Of a stretch of DNA of 64,000 nucleotides, positions 1 to 13,200 are shown one piece after another; the stretch's first letter is position 1, and every line of letters begins with the position of its first letter. The notes beneath the pieces were generated by a model. The model was not told where the DNA came from and ran no database searches. It saw only the letters and a program-made list of their open reading frames with translations. Source of the DNA: Setaria digitata (lineage: Eukaryota; Nematoda; Chromadorea; Rhabditida; Setariidae). The translations under genes were made by a program, and so were the position numbers. The stretch lies in contig RCAB01000013.1 of assembly GCA_003640385.1 (NCBI GenBank), positions 1-64,000 of the forward strand, written 5' to 3'.

Positions 1-51
1 AATAATAATAAATAATAATAGTAAGTAAAATAAATAAATAATAAATAATAG
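1..51. repeat. AT-rich microsatellite-like tract
   Basis: The window opens with an imperfect array of AAT, AAATA and related units. It is simple sequence with no coding signal. Confidence 0.8.
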
Positions 52-3000
52 AAATATTTCTGTCTGCTCTCTTTAAATCCAAGTTGCTACTTAGCAGCAA
101 GGAACACAGAAGGTAATATTGTATGCTAACAAATTATTGCTTCTTCAACTACATTTTTAAAAAACGATTCGAAATTTCATTAAACAGTTTGAAAACAGTT
201 TGACTGTTAAAATTGCAAGCGTTTGATTTGTAAAACTGGAGTAAATTTAGAAGTAAATTTAAATAAATTTTTTTTTAAAAAATTAATTCCGTTTTTGATA
301 AAGAAATAAACCTTTTTAGTGTTAATAATTCTGTGATAATACAGCACTACTGCGGTTAACTTGCAGAGAATAAAAACTATGGAAATTTACTTAATGCTTG
401 ATTAATGAGCAGCATTCGAGAGAGAACGAAAAAGTTTTCATGAGGATACTATCAAAGTATAATCAGAATTGAATTTATTAGTAATGCAATAAAATGTAGA
501 CATTAAATCTTTAAAACTGCATGTGGATGTGGAAATGAATAGGGGAATTTAATCTCTCTGAAGTGATAAGGTGGTTAATTTAAAAAAAAAAATTTTAAGC
601 TTGGATTTTAGCTTATTAGTCAAAGGAAATATTTACAGTGATATGAGCTGTCGTGACAACATAGTTTACAATATGAAAAAAACATAAGTTAATGAAGGGA
701 GAAGTACGGCAAACAGTTCACAAAATCACCAATCCATTAAAAGAATAAATGACTTGTGCTGGGAAAGTTTCAAGCATAACTCTAAAGTATTATTAAAGAT
801 TTTTCTCATTCAATTCGGCTTCTTCAGCTGGACTTTCAAGTGAAAAAAAAAGTTTCAAGAATTGTGCTAGAGAGAACAGCTTGACAAGAGAACTATAACT
901 GTTACTTGATCTGTTTTGCTTCTCAAAAGTAATGCTAATAGCAAAGAGTCTCTTCTAAACTAATTACGGAAGGAAGAACGAAATATTTTCATGTGTGGTG
1001 AGAAGGGAACTCACAGACGTTGAAGTAATAGCATTTCCTATAGTTTTTTTTGTTGTTAAAGATTCCTGATTCAGTTCCATTTCTATTACTATCCTGTTTA
1101 GCCTACTGATGGGCTTCTTGTCTGGTTAAATTTTTTTTATTTTTTTAGAAGTTTTATGAGAAAAAAAGAACTTTCTTACTTCCATTTAAAGCTTAATCTT
1201 GGTTCGGATTCTACAAAATATAAAGTCATAAAGGTTAAGGATAAAAAAAATTTTAGTAAGAAGACTGTTAATTAATCGAATTCTGGTAACAGTAAATCCA
1301 ATAAGAATCACAAATCAATGTTGCAGTTAAAAATATTATCACAGAACGAACACTGGTTGTCAAAGAGAGCATCTTCAAATTTAATTCACATCCGGCATTC
1401 GACACAAGCCAATTATTTCCGTCTACATAAATTACATCTATTTGGCAGTTCTGAATGTATGCGCTCTACTTCCTATCAGAACAGGTATATCACAAATATC
1501 ATTGCCGTTAAAATGAATGAAGTAGCATTGTTGATTTAAATTAGCAGTTGTACAGCTATAACCAAAACTGATAAATTAAGTCCCAGAAATAATTTCATTA
1601 ACAATCGGTAAAAAAAACAATTGCAAATAAAGTGGAAAGCATCTCGATCTTATTTGCTGAGAAGAAATCGGGTCGTCGTTATGTTAATCAGTTGGATGTA
1701 AATCATTCTGAACATATTGTCCCAAAAATCTTACAAGACATAATTAACTTTGTGACAAACTGCAAAATGAATGGAACAAATTTATTGCTGAAATTGATTT
1801 TTTTCGCTCATTTAAAAGAATTTTCGGTGTTCGTTAGCTAGTTCCAATGTCTCCCGCATAAACCGATCAGTCTTAAACAGAAGCATCTGGCTCTTCTGCT
1901 TTCGATTTATACCAAGTTGCCATAAGTTTCCATGATATCTGCTGGTACATTCCATATCACTCACTTGTTTTTCGCTAATACCATCATTCATTTTCTTCAG
2001 TATCACAATTTCTTACAGATGATCATTTATGCATATTTCGGTGCTTGCATATGCCCATATACCCATATGCTCTTCTTCTATCTTTGTCCACCAAACTTTT
2101 ATTTACTTACTCTTTTTACGCTTCCATCAGAAGTTCTAATTCTGTTTCCAACATTTAAAATTTTCATTATATTTCCTGTGATATTTATGTATGGAGGCAT
2201 GTTGAACAAGGTACTCAGAAAAAAAAGATCTTATTACTGCTATAGGGGTTTACCTGTAAATATCACAAGAAGTGTTAAGAGTAACCATCGATAACGAAAT
2301 AAAACTTGATTCAGCCAGCAAACTCAAAATTTTGTTTTGATGACAATGACAATGGTACTTCCATGCATATCCGTAATATGATTAAACAATTTTAGAAGAA
2401 CTGACTTCTAGTTCCGGTTGAAATTTCTTCACTTTACAGTTCATCATATACTTTTCTTTTTGTACTGTGCTCACGTAATTTCACTCTTTCTTTCCTTCTT
2501 TTGATTACGGGATGTTCAGCGGGATAAAAAAAACTGAATCCTTTACTTTGAAAGGAATAAATTGCTTCCCCAAGACCATAATGACAATATCGAAACTTCG
2601 CGCTGCGAACTCCTTCAAATTTCGGGAAAAAAACTGAAGACCTCATAAATGGAAATCTCGCTAGATTTTTTCCAAATTTCATCAAAATCAACACTGCATA
2701 ACAGCCACCTCTAATAATTTTCTTTCGTATTAGTCCTTCCAACAAATACTCTTAAGGGGTAAGCCACATTCGAGGAAAAAGAACAAGGACAAAAAATTGG
2801 AAATGATCGAATTTTTGCTGCAAACTTAGTTTAAAATAAGCCTCATTTCTATGGAACCCCAGTTACCAAGGAATTCTAGCTAACGCCGGTATTTCTTGGA
2901 CGTACTTTTCGAAAATTCACAATAAAAGTATACAGTTTCCAGTGAAATAAGGTGAAACTGGAGCCCAATTATCAGAAATATAAAAAAAAAAAAAACTGAT

Positions 3001-3931
3001 TTATCAGTGAAGTGGTGTTTGAGACCATCACGTGGAACGGAAATATAAAACAAAACCTGGAGGGAAGAGGATAGAGGAAAGAGTTTACATCCAGTAATGA
3101 TTTTGATTTTTCGTTCTTGTTCTTGTCTATGTTTGTATATGCAAACAGAAAAATAAAAACGAAAAGGAAATGAATGTTTCTGCCTGAGGTAATATGGAAG
3201 AACTGTTTAATGAAAAACGTAGTGATGGAAGGATTTATAACTACAATATAAATTTCTTCCAGAAAGGCTTCGGTACGTCCTTTGCATTCTGCGAAAGATA
3301 TGTTTGAACTTGTTAGTTAAAATTCTTAAGAAAAGTCTAGGAAGCTTTAAAACAAGTGACATACGGCCAATGGCACTGACTAGTTTTGGGATACTTTCAA
3401 GTTCTATGCTAACTAACAAACAGCGTGTGTTACACTTTACTGAAAAATTTCATTTCCCGACGTATCTGAGGATGAATATGATCAAAACGTTCAAGATAGC
3501 AAACAAACTATCACAATTAAAACTTAAGTGATTGTACAAGACATCAAAATTTACTCTATTTAATTGTATGACTCGTAGTTCCTTCGAATACAACTATTAC
3601 GCTAGTATAAAAAAAAAGGCAGAAGGACAGACTGCATTTGCAGGAGGAAAACGCTTTTCTGATTAAAAATATGAAAAACTAAAAATGTTCTAAGTTATTT
3701 TGTGCTATGACAATGAACTATCACCGAAATAACAGAAAAATTTAATTGAAAGACATCTCAAGTATACAGTTTGTGTTTTAAGCATTTAATGTCAATCAGT
3801 CGATTGCAATAGCAAAGGTATTTGAGATATTCATTCCTCTGCATGATAAGACGCAAAATAATTGGTATCGAGAATAGAAGCAATTGTTATTCTAACATTT
3901 TTTTCAACGCGCCCCATCATTTCATTGATAT
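52..3931. other. AT-rich intergenic spacer downstream of the first hydroxylase gene
   Basis: No exon chain, RNA gene or repeat family was recognised here. The longest open stretch (2434-2745, minus strand, 103 codons) has no motif I recognise and no clear splice partners, so it is not called. The 3' end and polyadenylation region of the hydroxylase gene ending at 3932 must lie in the last few hundred bases, on the minus strand. Confidence 0.6.
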
Positions 3932-6900
3932 TTACTCACTTAGATCACCTACAAATCGATCTTCCACAGAACGTCTTAGGCCACAGGGCCTTCGGAACTC
4001 TTGGCCACGTTCATGTATCCATTTATTTAAGACCCATTTCGTACCCGTTAATACAGGACAAGCAGCATGACGCGTCCTTAAGTCACCTTCACCACTGCGC
4101 AATAAATTATACCAAAACAGTGCACCATTCTAAAAAATAAAACTTCTTGGCTAAAAAATTTGACTTGAACATTTCATAAATTTCATTCCAAATTCAGAAA
4201 AAAAAAGCGAAAAGAATTTTGGAGTCCGCAATTTTCCATTATGAACTTTATTTCTTAATTAAATGGTTGAACTTAAAACTGTTACAAATTTATCTATGAA
4301 ACTACTGGACCAACTAACTTTGACAGGCATAACTGTCGTTTTAACATCGGTAAATACAGTTGCACCACCTGATTCGGGCTGCGTCATCTGCAGAATTTTT
4401 TCTTTTTTAAAATCTTAAATTTCCATGAGGAATAACTCGTTACCAGTGAAGGGTAGACGAAAATTAAAAAAGTTGAAAATTTCGAAAAATTTACAAATGA
4501 ACAAAACCATGGCAATAAAATACGAAAGGCTTAAAACTCATGAAATATTAATTAAAGAAAGAGAATTATTACGAAACATTTTCTTCCGGCCTTCTCATGC
4601 ACAGAAATCGAGCACTTACGTAAAATAACACTGTTGCCAATCGGTTTCCTGTATTGAGTGATTGAAATGCGTTGACCTCCTCTCTCTGAATGGATGTGAC
4701 ATTATCATATTATGGAGGTTTTTCATAGCACCCAACCATAACAATGAGAAAACAAAGGAAAGAAAAAAGTTTTACATTAACCAGAAACCAAAAAGTCAAA
4801 GACAGACCAATTAATCCAAAACTTACTCTTGCGAAGTCAAAATGTGGATCGTAATGACCACCAATACCATAATTTCCAACCTAACAATTTACAATTGACT
4901 TTATAACAAAAAACTAAACAACAAAAGGAAATACTCTTCAGATGGAAAACGATGCTAAAAATAAAATTTTTAAATAATGGTCTTCTATTTCCAATTAGAT
5001 AGATATCTAGCTTAAGGGATCAGTCAAATCATAAATTTAGTGCCGAAGAACCCGGAATATTAATAATTTAACTTGAAATAACTTAAGACGTCATGTTTCG
5101 ACTAAATCAACGACCTGCAAATCTTCCGAAGTCTCCTGCTCCAAATTAGTCATCAGGTCAATTCGCTTATTGATTCGATGAACAACTTCGTGTTCTTCGT
5201 CTTTGAGCCATGCACTAGAAACAAAAATGCTAACAGCTTTTTTCTTTTTCTCCTTGGAGAAGTACTTCTATTTATTAAAATATAATAGAATAAACAGTTA
5301 AAACAATTTCGTGAAATTCCAAGAAAAATAATAAAAGTGTAAAGATCGCATAATTTCAAATACGACGATTAGTACCGCTCACTGTACTCATTTGAAACTA
5401 ATATCTTCTAGTTTGAAAGGTTTCAAGGCGGATGCTGAACAAAATGTATTCCCTTCTCCTATAACTAACCATTCAAACTCATTCACTATAAAACATTCTG
5501 ATTTCAAAGCAAGTCAACAATTCATGAATATGGTAGAATTTTAAGGCGAACCTTTTACTTGTTCTGTATGAGGCTGTTTCAAGTTCACCCGTTACCGAGT
5601 TTTGCACAGTGGCTCTTCGCAGCTGTGAAAACAATAAAGATAACAAAAATAGAAATAAAAATAAAGTAATAGGAGGTGCAAAATTGAAAAATAAATTAAA
5701 GGTTAATTTCGAATATAAAAATCGCTGCGATTAATTTGCAAAGGACTGTTTTAAAATTATATTTATTTGGAATAGCAAGGGAATAAAAGAATGCTAAGAA
5801 GGAGTCACTGTTAATATAAATAAAGTAGCATATACCCTTGGTGTGGCTAACATCTGGATCATTGTCACTTCTTCATCTGCAATAACATCATAAAACAAAA
5901 CGACAAGTGGGTTGAATCGCAGAATTTCCAATTTGAAGGGAGCCAAACGCAAGAAAGGACGGTCCATTTTGTAATAGCAATACAATTTCGACGTAGCTTT
6001 GATGCTCTGAAAGTTTTTTTTTTTATTTTAAACAGAAAACAAAAAGAAACTGAAACAAGGAAAGAACGCAGAAGTAGAAAGTTCAAGAAAATGTTCAAAA
6101 AAATGAATATTAAAATTTAAAAAAAAAAGACCTATTTCGTAAAGAAGTAGCTAAACAGTAAAATGTCAAGATTATTGATCAGAATTTTCAGGATAGCAGA
6201 AGATTCATTCACTGCGAATTTCTGCTGGAGACAACTTTTGTAGAAATGTAAGAAATAAAACAGTTACCACAGGTACTTCGTTTCTGCACAGGGCTTCATA
6301 GATGTCATGCTCCATTGTTTCCAATCCACTTTTGGGTCGAGGATTATTTACCGGCGGTATATTTCGCCGATAATCAATCGATTTCACACCTTCTTCGGCT
6401 AACAGATCTTCGTACCATTTAATGTTGTTTCTTGCTCGCGGATGATTCGGATCTGTGACGAATTAAAAAACATTTAATTATAAGTTCTGGAAATGAACAA
6501 TGTTTCGACCTAAATTTAGATACAAAAAACTTCCAAGAGCTCTCGCCTTCAAATTACAATTTGCTATGAGTAAAATCAGAATTACAAATAAATAAAGCAA
6601 GCCTTTTCCAGAAACGAAGATCTATGCTTTTTACAACCTGTTTATATTTCTGGAAACATATCTTCGATAAATTTCTGACAGAAACACCCAACAAAAACTT
6701 TCGAGAAACTGGTCCTATTAAGCAGCTAATTTCGAAATTAGATCCAAATAATACATATCACACAGACTGTACGGAGATGACAAGAAATTACCAATTTTAT
6801 ACAGTTGTTCGGTGAGCAATAGGGCATGTTTCAAATTGCCTTGCTTGAAAAGAGCAAAGGCTAAATATTCCAAAATTTCTTTCAGTTCTACAGTTTCGTC

Positions 6901-8193
6901 CGGCATTTCATTCCGCAGCCGTTCTCGTGCTTCCTCCATCCATAATATGGTGTGATAATAATCATTTACGTTGTATGCTGCACGACCGATGTCAAAGCAG
7001 TCCTTGGCTGGAAGCTTATTAAAATTTTCAGCAGTGCATCCAAGTTCTTTAATCTACTATTTTAACTGAAGCACTAAAAGTAAATCAGACATTGACCTCA
7101 GAATTACTACATAATATTTCAGCTCCATTTAAAAACTATTCAGCCTCATAAAAGTTTATTAACGTTTAAAACTGGTTCAAATATCAAGTCTGAAAAACGA
7201 AAATCGTTTTGTAAAACGTTTGCTTTCAAACCTGTGAACGGCTGAACGATAGAAGTATTCAAAATTTTCCCATCAGCAATAGCTTTAACATTTAATCGAT
7301 AGGTATCTTGCAGCCGGAGTAAAGCTAATGCAGCTCCAGCCAAATCTTCCTCAAAATGTATTTTAGTGGAAGCTCTTAGTCATTATTCAACTTTAGATTA
7401 AAAGAAAACAAAATTCATACGAATAAGTCCCCGTAAATTTTACAGAAATTATAATTATGATAATAACTTTCTCTTTATGCAAAGGAACAAATTCGAGACT
7501 TATAATATTATACGAGCGTATATAAAGCATATGTGAAGGACTGGATTTAAAAAAGTACCATTGTAGGGTTTTTAGCATAATTCATTGCTCGCAAATCAGA
7601 AATTTCATTCAACAACTCTTCACCAATATCAGTTCCTGCTAACCGTTTTATACTATTCCATTCCTCAATCAGTCTTTTAATAAGCAAGTAGGCACTAACT
7701 GGATTAGTTATCAGTTGCATTTCATTACCGAGGCTACGACTGTTTCGTTGCTTTTTTCCCACTGAAAGCCTGAAAAACAAAATTCTTGATCTGCAACTCA
7801 GGTGGCTAAATTGATTTCATATCTGACAACTGATACGGATATTAATTATCAAGTTTGTTTAAGATAAGTGGTGCCGAATCGACCATAAACCAAGTAAAAA
7901 GATTAGCGAAACAAAGAGGAATCATATTTTATCACTAGAAATGTTTGATGGCAACAATCCAACTTGCACAATAGTATTAAAAACGATTATTTTAAGCCCC
8001 AAATACAACTGAGCAAAACGAACTGCTTTATTTCGTTTATACGCTGTTGGAACCTTTCGATATAAGCATCCAGCAAATCAGGAATTCCTTTTTCAGCTTC
8101 CAAAAGTAATTCCATTTCTGCCACCGATGTAAATAAATCTGCATGTGTAAGTGCCACGATGAACACTACCGCAACCAATATCACTGATTCCAT
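3932..8193 (-). CDS. Prolyl 4-hydroxylase alpha subunit, copy 1 (12 exons, 542 aa)
   Basis: Catalytic subunit of collagen prolyl 4-hydroxylase, an ER-lumen Fe(II)/2-oxoglutarate dioxygenase that hydroxylates proline in collagen chains with protein disulfide isomerase. Exons: 8024-8193, 7559-7769, 7232-7349, 6792-7007, 6268-6452, 5836-6006, 5552-5622, 5115-5214, 4827-4880, 4620-4685, 4319-4387, 3932-4129; all phases close. The start gives a signal peptide (MESVILVAVVFIVALTHA) followed by the family N-terminus (LFTSVAEMELLLEAEKGIPD). A TPR-type peptide-binding domain lies around residues 150-245 (CFDIGRAAYN, LAFALFKQGNLKHALLL). Iron ligands are H427 and D429 in HYDPHFDF and H498 in TRHAACP; K508 is the expected 2-oxoglutarate contact. 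The 71-residue spacing between the HxD histidine and the distal histidine equals that of human P4HA1. It ends soon after the catalytic core (VGDLSE). Nematode phy-1/phy-2 type; which one I cannot say. Confidence 0.95.
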
Positions 8194-10211
8194 AACAGTA
8201 GTCTTAAGATGAAAGTACTAAGTATCTCGAAACTTTTCACAATGTTTTCGAATGCATTAGTATATGACAATGAAAGAAATATCGCAGCTCACGTGAAACT
8301 TTAAAATTTGATTTATTTAGTTCGCTGCATTCAGTTGTCTGAAAAGGTCAACGATAGTTCATTTCTTCTGTCGCTTATTCAGTTGCTATTTGTTAAGGCG
8401 ATTTAAAACAGAAGACAATTTGTGCTAAATGAGAAGAACGTTCGCCCCTATTACAGAGAGAGAAGTCTGAGGACAGCAGCACTCAGGTCACTATAAACAA
8501 AGGTTGAAAGCAAACAACTGAATGGAGACTAAGTCTGAGAAACATCAGGTCATTACAGATGGAACTTCAGTATAGCAAAATCAATGAGAACAAGTCTAGG
8601 GGTTAGACGGAACTTGAGAGCAGACAGACAGACTCCAGACGGAAATCGACGATATGACCCGAACAGAAGGATGGAGGCACGGGAACTGAAGAAGTGAGGG
8701 GGGGTGCGGGAGGCGGGAGAAGCGCAGAAACGAGCTACTGTTGTTGTCCTCGGTGGATATGAACCACTTCACTTCTCAGTGGTCGGTCTCTCGCCAGTTG
8801 TTCTTGCAGTGAGCTCGCTTATCAGTTAGTTATCAGATGAGATTACAGGCTGTACTGAAAATGTTTCATGTCATTCACACTTGAAATATTCAAGTGGCAA
8901 CAGCTAGCTATGTTTGCGACAAATGCGCCCTTCCAATCTCTCGTATCTCTGCTGCGGCATTGTCGTCTTATGGCAAATTTATCATCAGAACGGTCTAATT
9001 TTTACTATTATTCAGTGCAACACTAGAAATTATTTCTGATGGACATATTATTTATTTACAAAACATTCCACAACGAGCAAAGATGATGAAATTTTCCATT
9101 TTATCGCTTGAACAGTTATTTGGAGCTTTAGAAAACTGAATTCATTTAGAATAATCGGAATTTGATGTTGTAATCTTCATCGATAGATTCATAAAGAAAA
9201 GACGACGAATAGGCACTGGAAGTAAAGCGCAAAATAAAAAAAGGAAAAGAAGGAGGAGACTATGGGGACCGTCGCATTTGAATTACACTACTCCCTCTGT
9301 GTCTGCGGATGACCTAAATTTCGAAAATTCAAGGCGAAATTTCTTCCACTCACCTTTTTCAATCTTTTTCGTTTTGTTCATTGTATATTTCTTTCTTATT
9401 ACAAAACACAGTTATAACTTCGATTGAAATACACTTGTTAAGGTGAAAAGACGAAAAACATCGAACGAAGTTAATGCAAACGAAATATGATGATATCCGT
9501 GACAGTACAATCTTGAATAAAGTCAGCTTGTTATCATTCTTATCGAGTTAACTCATGTTTTTAATGTGAACTGGTAGAACTGTTGAAACCTAAGTGAAAG
9601 AATAGGAATACAAAATTGTTTCAGCACTTTTTTCCTCCATAAATATGGCGAATTAGCCTAAACTATAATTGTATAATTGTTTAAGGAAAAATTTCTAGAA
9701 AGAGAATAAAAGGAAATTTTTGATTTTGGTGACACGAAATGAGATGGACATACTACATTAAAATCCAAAAGAAAAAAAAATGAAACAAGTTCCAAGAAAT
9801 TATAAATTAGAAGCTCAGTGAAATCAACATAAATTTACGATTTATTCAAATTTTCAGGAAAAAAACTGATATGGAAGAGAAACTAAGTGACTGAAATTTA
9901 TTTATTTAGGCATAAATAATATGATCATAATAAAATTATGCAGCTTAAAAATAAGCTTCATTTAACCCAAAGATGCAAGTAATAATTACCACATTACAAA
10001 AATATGAAGAAATAAGGCACCCCGGTAAAAAAGACCTATAATTGAATGAAATATCAAAACTAATGAAAATCTGCAAAATAACAAGCAAAAATGAGACTGC
10101 TTTATGACATTTGCTTTTATGAATCCCTAGACGAGAGGATATTTGCAACAAGACAAACTTTAAATTTTCTACATCTTTTGAAATACAATAATTTTCTTTC
10201 ACTTTTCTTGC
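8194..10211. other. Spacer between the two hydroxylase genes
   Basis: This 2 kb holds the 5' flank of copy 1 and the 3' flank of copy 2. It is less AT-rich around 8640-8830, a plausible promoter or 5' untranslated region, with two TTATCAG (GATA-type) sites near 8819-8838. No coding exon was recognised. A segment around 9390-9545 resembles one upstream of copy 2 (see findings). Confidence 0.5.
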
Positions 10212-13200
10212 TCATTTTTTTGGGTTTTTCTTGGGTTCTGATCTGATGTTTGGATAGTATTTTGGCTCGGGAGCCCCAAGATCGCCCACATATCGTTCTT
10301 GATCGAACTGATTCAAACCACACGGTCGACGCCATTCTTGGCCTTGCTCGTGGATCCATTTATTCGTCACCCATTTCATACCTGTCACCACTGGACATGC
10401 AGCATGACGTGAACGCATATCCACTTCACCGCTACGCATCAAATTATACCAGAATAATGCTGCATTCTAGAGAAATTCAAGGAATTATATATCGTTTGGT
10501 ATATTTCAGAGTAAACTGCAGCAAATTTGGCCATTCCTCATAACTTCCCCATTATTATAGAAAGGAGACAACAAGGGTATATTTTGTGATTTTGTCCATT
10601 TATTGACCAAAATTTACTCTTTTTATTCAGACAGTCACAGTGGATGTGATGACGTGGCATTTGAAAGTTTTTTTTTCTTCACCTTCTACAGAAGCCATCG
10701 AAAAATACTACAGGTAATATTCGCAGTGTTTTGCTCACTACGTACAATTACTTGTTCCATATGTCGATAGCATACGTTACTGGTGCATAAGTATCCAGCT
10801 TACCTTGGTGCAGGGTACTGACTTTTTCAATTCAGTGAATACAGTCCCACCTCCGATTTCTGGCTCAGTCATCTGTAATGAATAAATCTGTAAACTGCAT
10901 AACTATTCACTAAAAGAAAGCAGGAAAATGAAATGGTAATAAATGCAGCATACATAAATGAGAATTGTAGCTATTCGATTGCCAGCTTTATCTTTGAAAG
11001 CATCGCGTTCATTCCTCTGAAAATGGAATATCATCCATCCCACAATACAACCAGTAACACAATCTCAAAGGAAACGCTACTCAGATCATCGCACTCTCGA
11101 CTGCTGCTCAAATAATTTTAAATAAACATACAATAATACCATCACCAGTGATCTAAATTTTCAACATTTCCACTCACTGTGAGAGAGACTCAAAGAATAA
11201 AATCACTTCCACGGTGATGTGAAAAGCAGGACAACATTAGAGATATGATTACCCGTGAACAGTCGAAATGAGGATCATAATGTCCACCAATTCCGTAATT
11301 CTGTACCTGAAATTTTTAAATAAAATAAAATTTGTGGGTTAGCATTTGTAAGGGATAATCTGTGAAATTTATGAAATACGTAGGATGAAATTCTGAAATT
11401 GCAAAGCAGTACGGAAAGTGTAAATTCTGATCTGTCCTTCAACCTGAAGATCTTCTCCGGTTTCCATGTCGAGATTTGTCGCTAAATCAAGACGTCTATT
11501 GATGCGCTCAACAATTTCGTGATGTGTTGGTTTCAACCAGGCACTGCGAATGAAAAGAACTCATTACACAGTGAAAATATATGCCAAACAAGATTAATTC
11601 TCTTTCCTCAACCATTTCGCATATGACGCATTTTCTATTAAAAATAGGAAATGGAAGAAAAACAACGTAAACACTTGTAAAAGTTTTATTATTTTTTTAT
11701 TATTTGCAACTGATAATAAATTCCATTTAGTAAAAGTATGTGAAATTCGAGGGGGGGTGGGGGGTGGGGGGGGGGGCGAAATATCTAAATACTTACCTCT
11801 TACTGATACGGTAAGAGGCGGTTTCAAGATTACCCGTCACAGAATTATGAACTGTAGCACGTTGCAGCTGAAATTATTGTAAAAAGAGTGGTACTATCTG
11901 TCGCATCTGTCGCACTTCTAAGATTTATATCATGTGAATATCAAGCCAACTCTCACTCTTACACTTTTTGGTGGTGCAAATTTCATTTCGTAAGATTATT
12001 AAACATGCCAGTGGTATAGAAAGCATTTCGATGACTCGTGCTTCCTCATCCGACATAATGTCATGGATTAACACAGCCATTGGATTTTGATGAGCAATTT
12101 CTACTTTGAATGGTGCCAGCCGCAAGTACGGGCGATCCATTTTGTAGTAGCAGTACAATCGTGACAGTGCTTTCACGCTCTAGAAAGAAATGAACTAAAC
12201 ATACTCTCGAGTTAACATTTTCTCAACCACAATGAATAAATCCAAAATGTGAAAAGGGTTGAAATATTATACCATCTGACATTTGCACAGCAACAAGTAT
12301 CGAAGTCTAGTGGAGAATGACTGACGGAAAATATAGTCAGCAATATCGAATTAAAAGAATCAGATGAGTGGAAGCAATACTATTTCCAATGTAATAGTTC
12401 AACCTCTCGTGGCACTTACGTTAAAAAATTAAACATACGGTACAGCAGTGCTTACGACAGGTACTTCGTCTCGACACAATGATTCGAAAATTTCCCTTTC
12501 ACTGTCGTCATGAAGTCGTGGATTATTTATCAAAGGAATGTTTCGACGCATATCGATATGTCGGACTCCCTCATCTTCCAGTAAATCTTCATACCACTTC
12601 ACGTTGCCTTTGGCTCTCGGATGATCTGGATCTGTAGTCATTTTCTATAATCCTAGTAGGAAACTTCATGTTAAGCAAATACTGGAAACAATTATTGTGC
12701 CTTTAAATGACATAACTTAAATACAGTATTAAATTAAATATAAAATTTGTCATACTTTTAGCAAAAATTGACAATCCTTCGGTATGCACAATGCATACAG
12801 AATTCCACAAAATCGAAACTGACATTCCAGGATAGGCTCGAATTTATCTTTAATGATATACTTTTAAGTCTTTAGAAAACTGAATGACAAAAGACTTACT
12901 TAAACGATATAATTCATCCGTTAGCAATAAAGCTCGCTTCAAATTGCCCTGTTTATAGAGTGAAAAAGCCAAATATTCGAGAATGTCTTCTAGATTCGCC
13001 GTTGGAACAACCTCCTTCTCGACACGCTCCCGTGCTTCCTGCATCCACAAAATAGTATGGTAGTAGTCGTACGCGTTGTACGCTGCACGACCAATTTCAA
13101 AACAGTCACCAGCTGTAACATCCGGAATTCTGCACTCGACGCACTTCCCTATTCCACTTTTCGTTTTTTCTTCGTTTCTGCACTTACTTGGTGGGGAATT

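Noticed and set aside
2434..2745. Minus-strand 103-codon open frame in the first spacer
   Set aside because: No motif, no convincing splice partners, AT-rich context; a frame of this length can occur by chance in this window.
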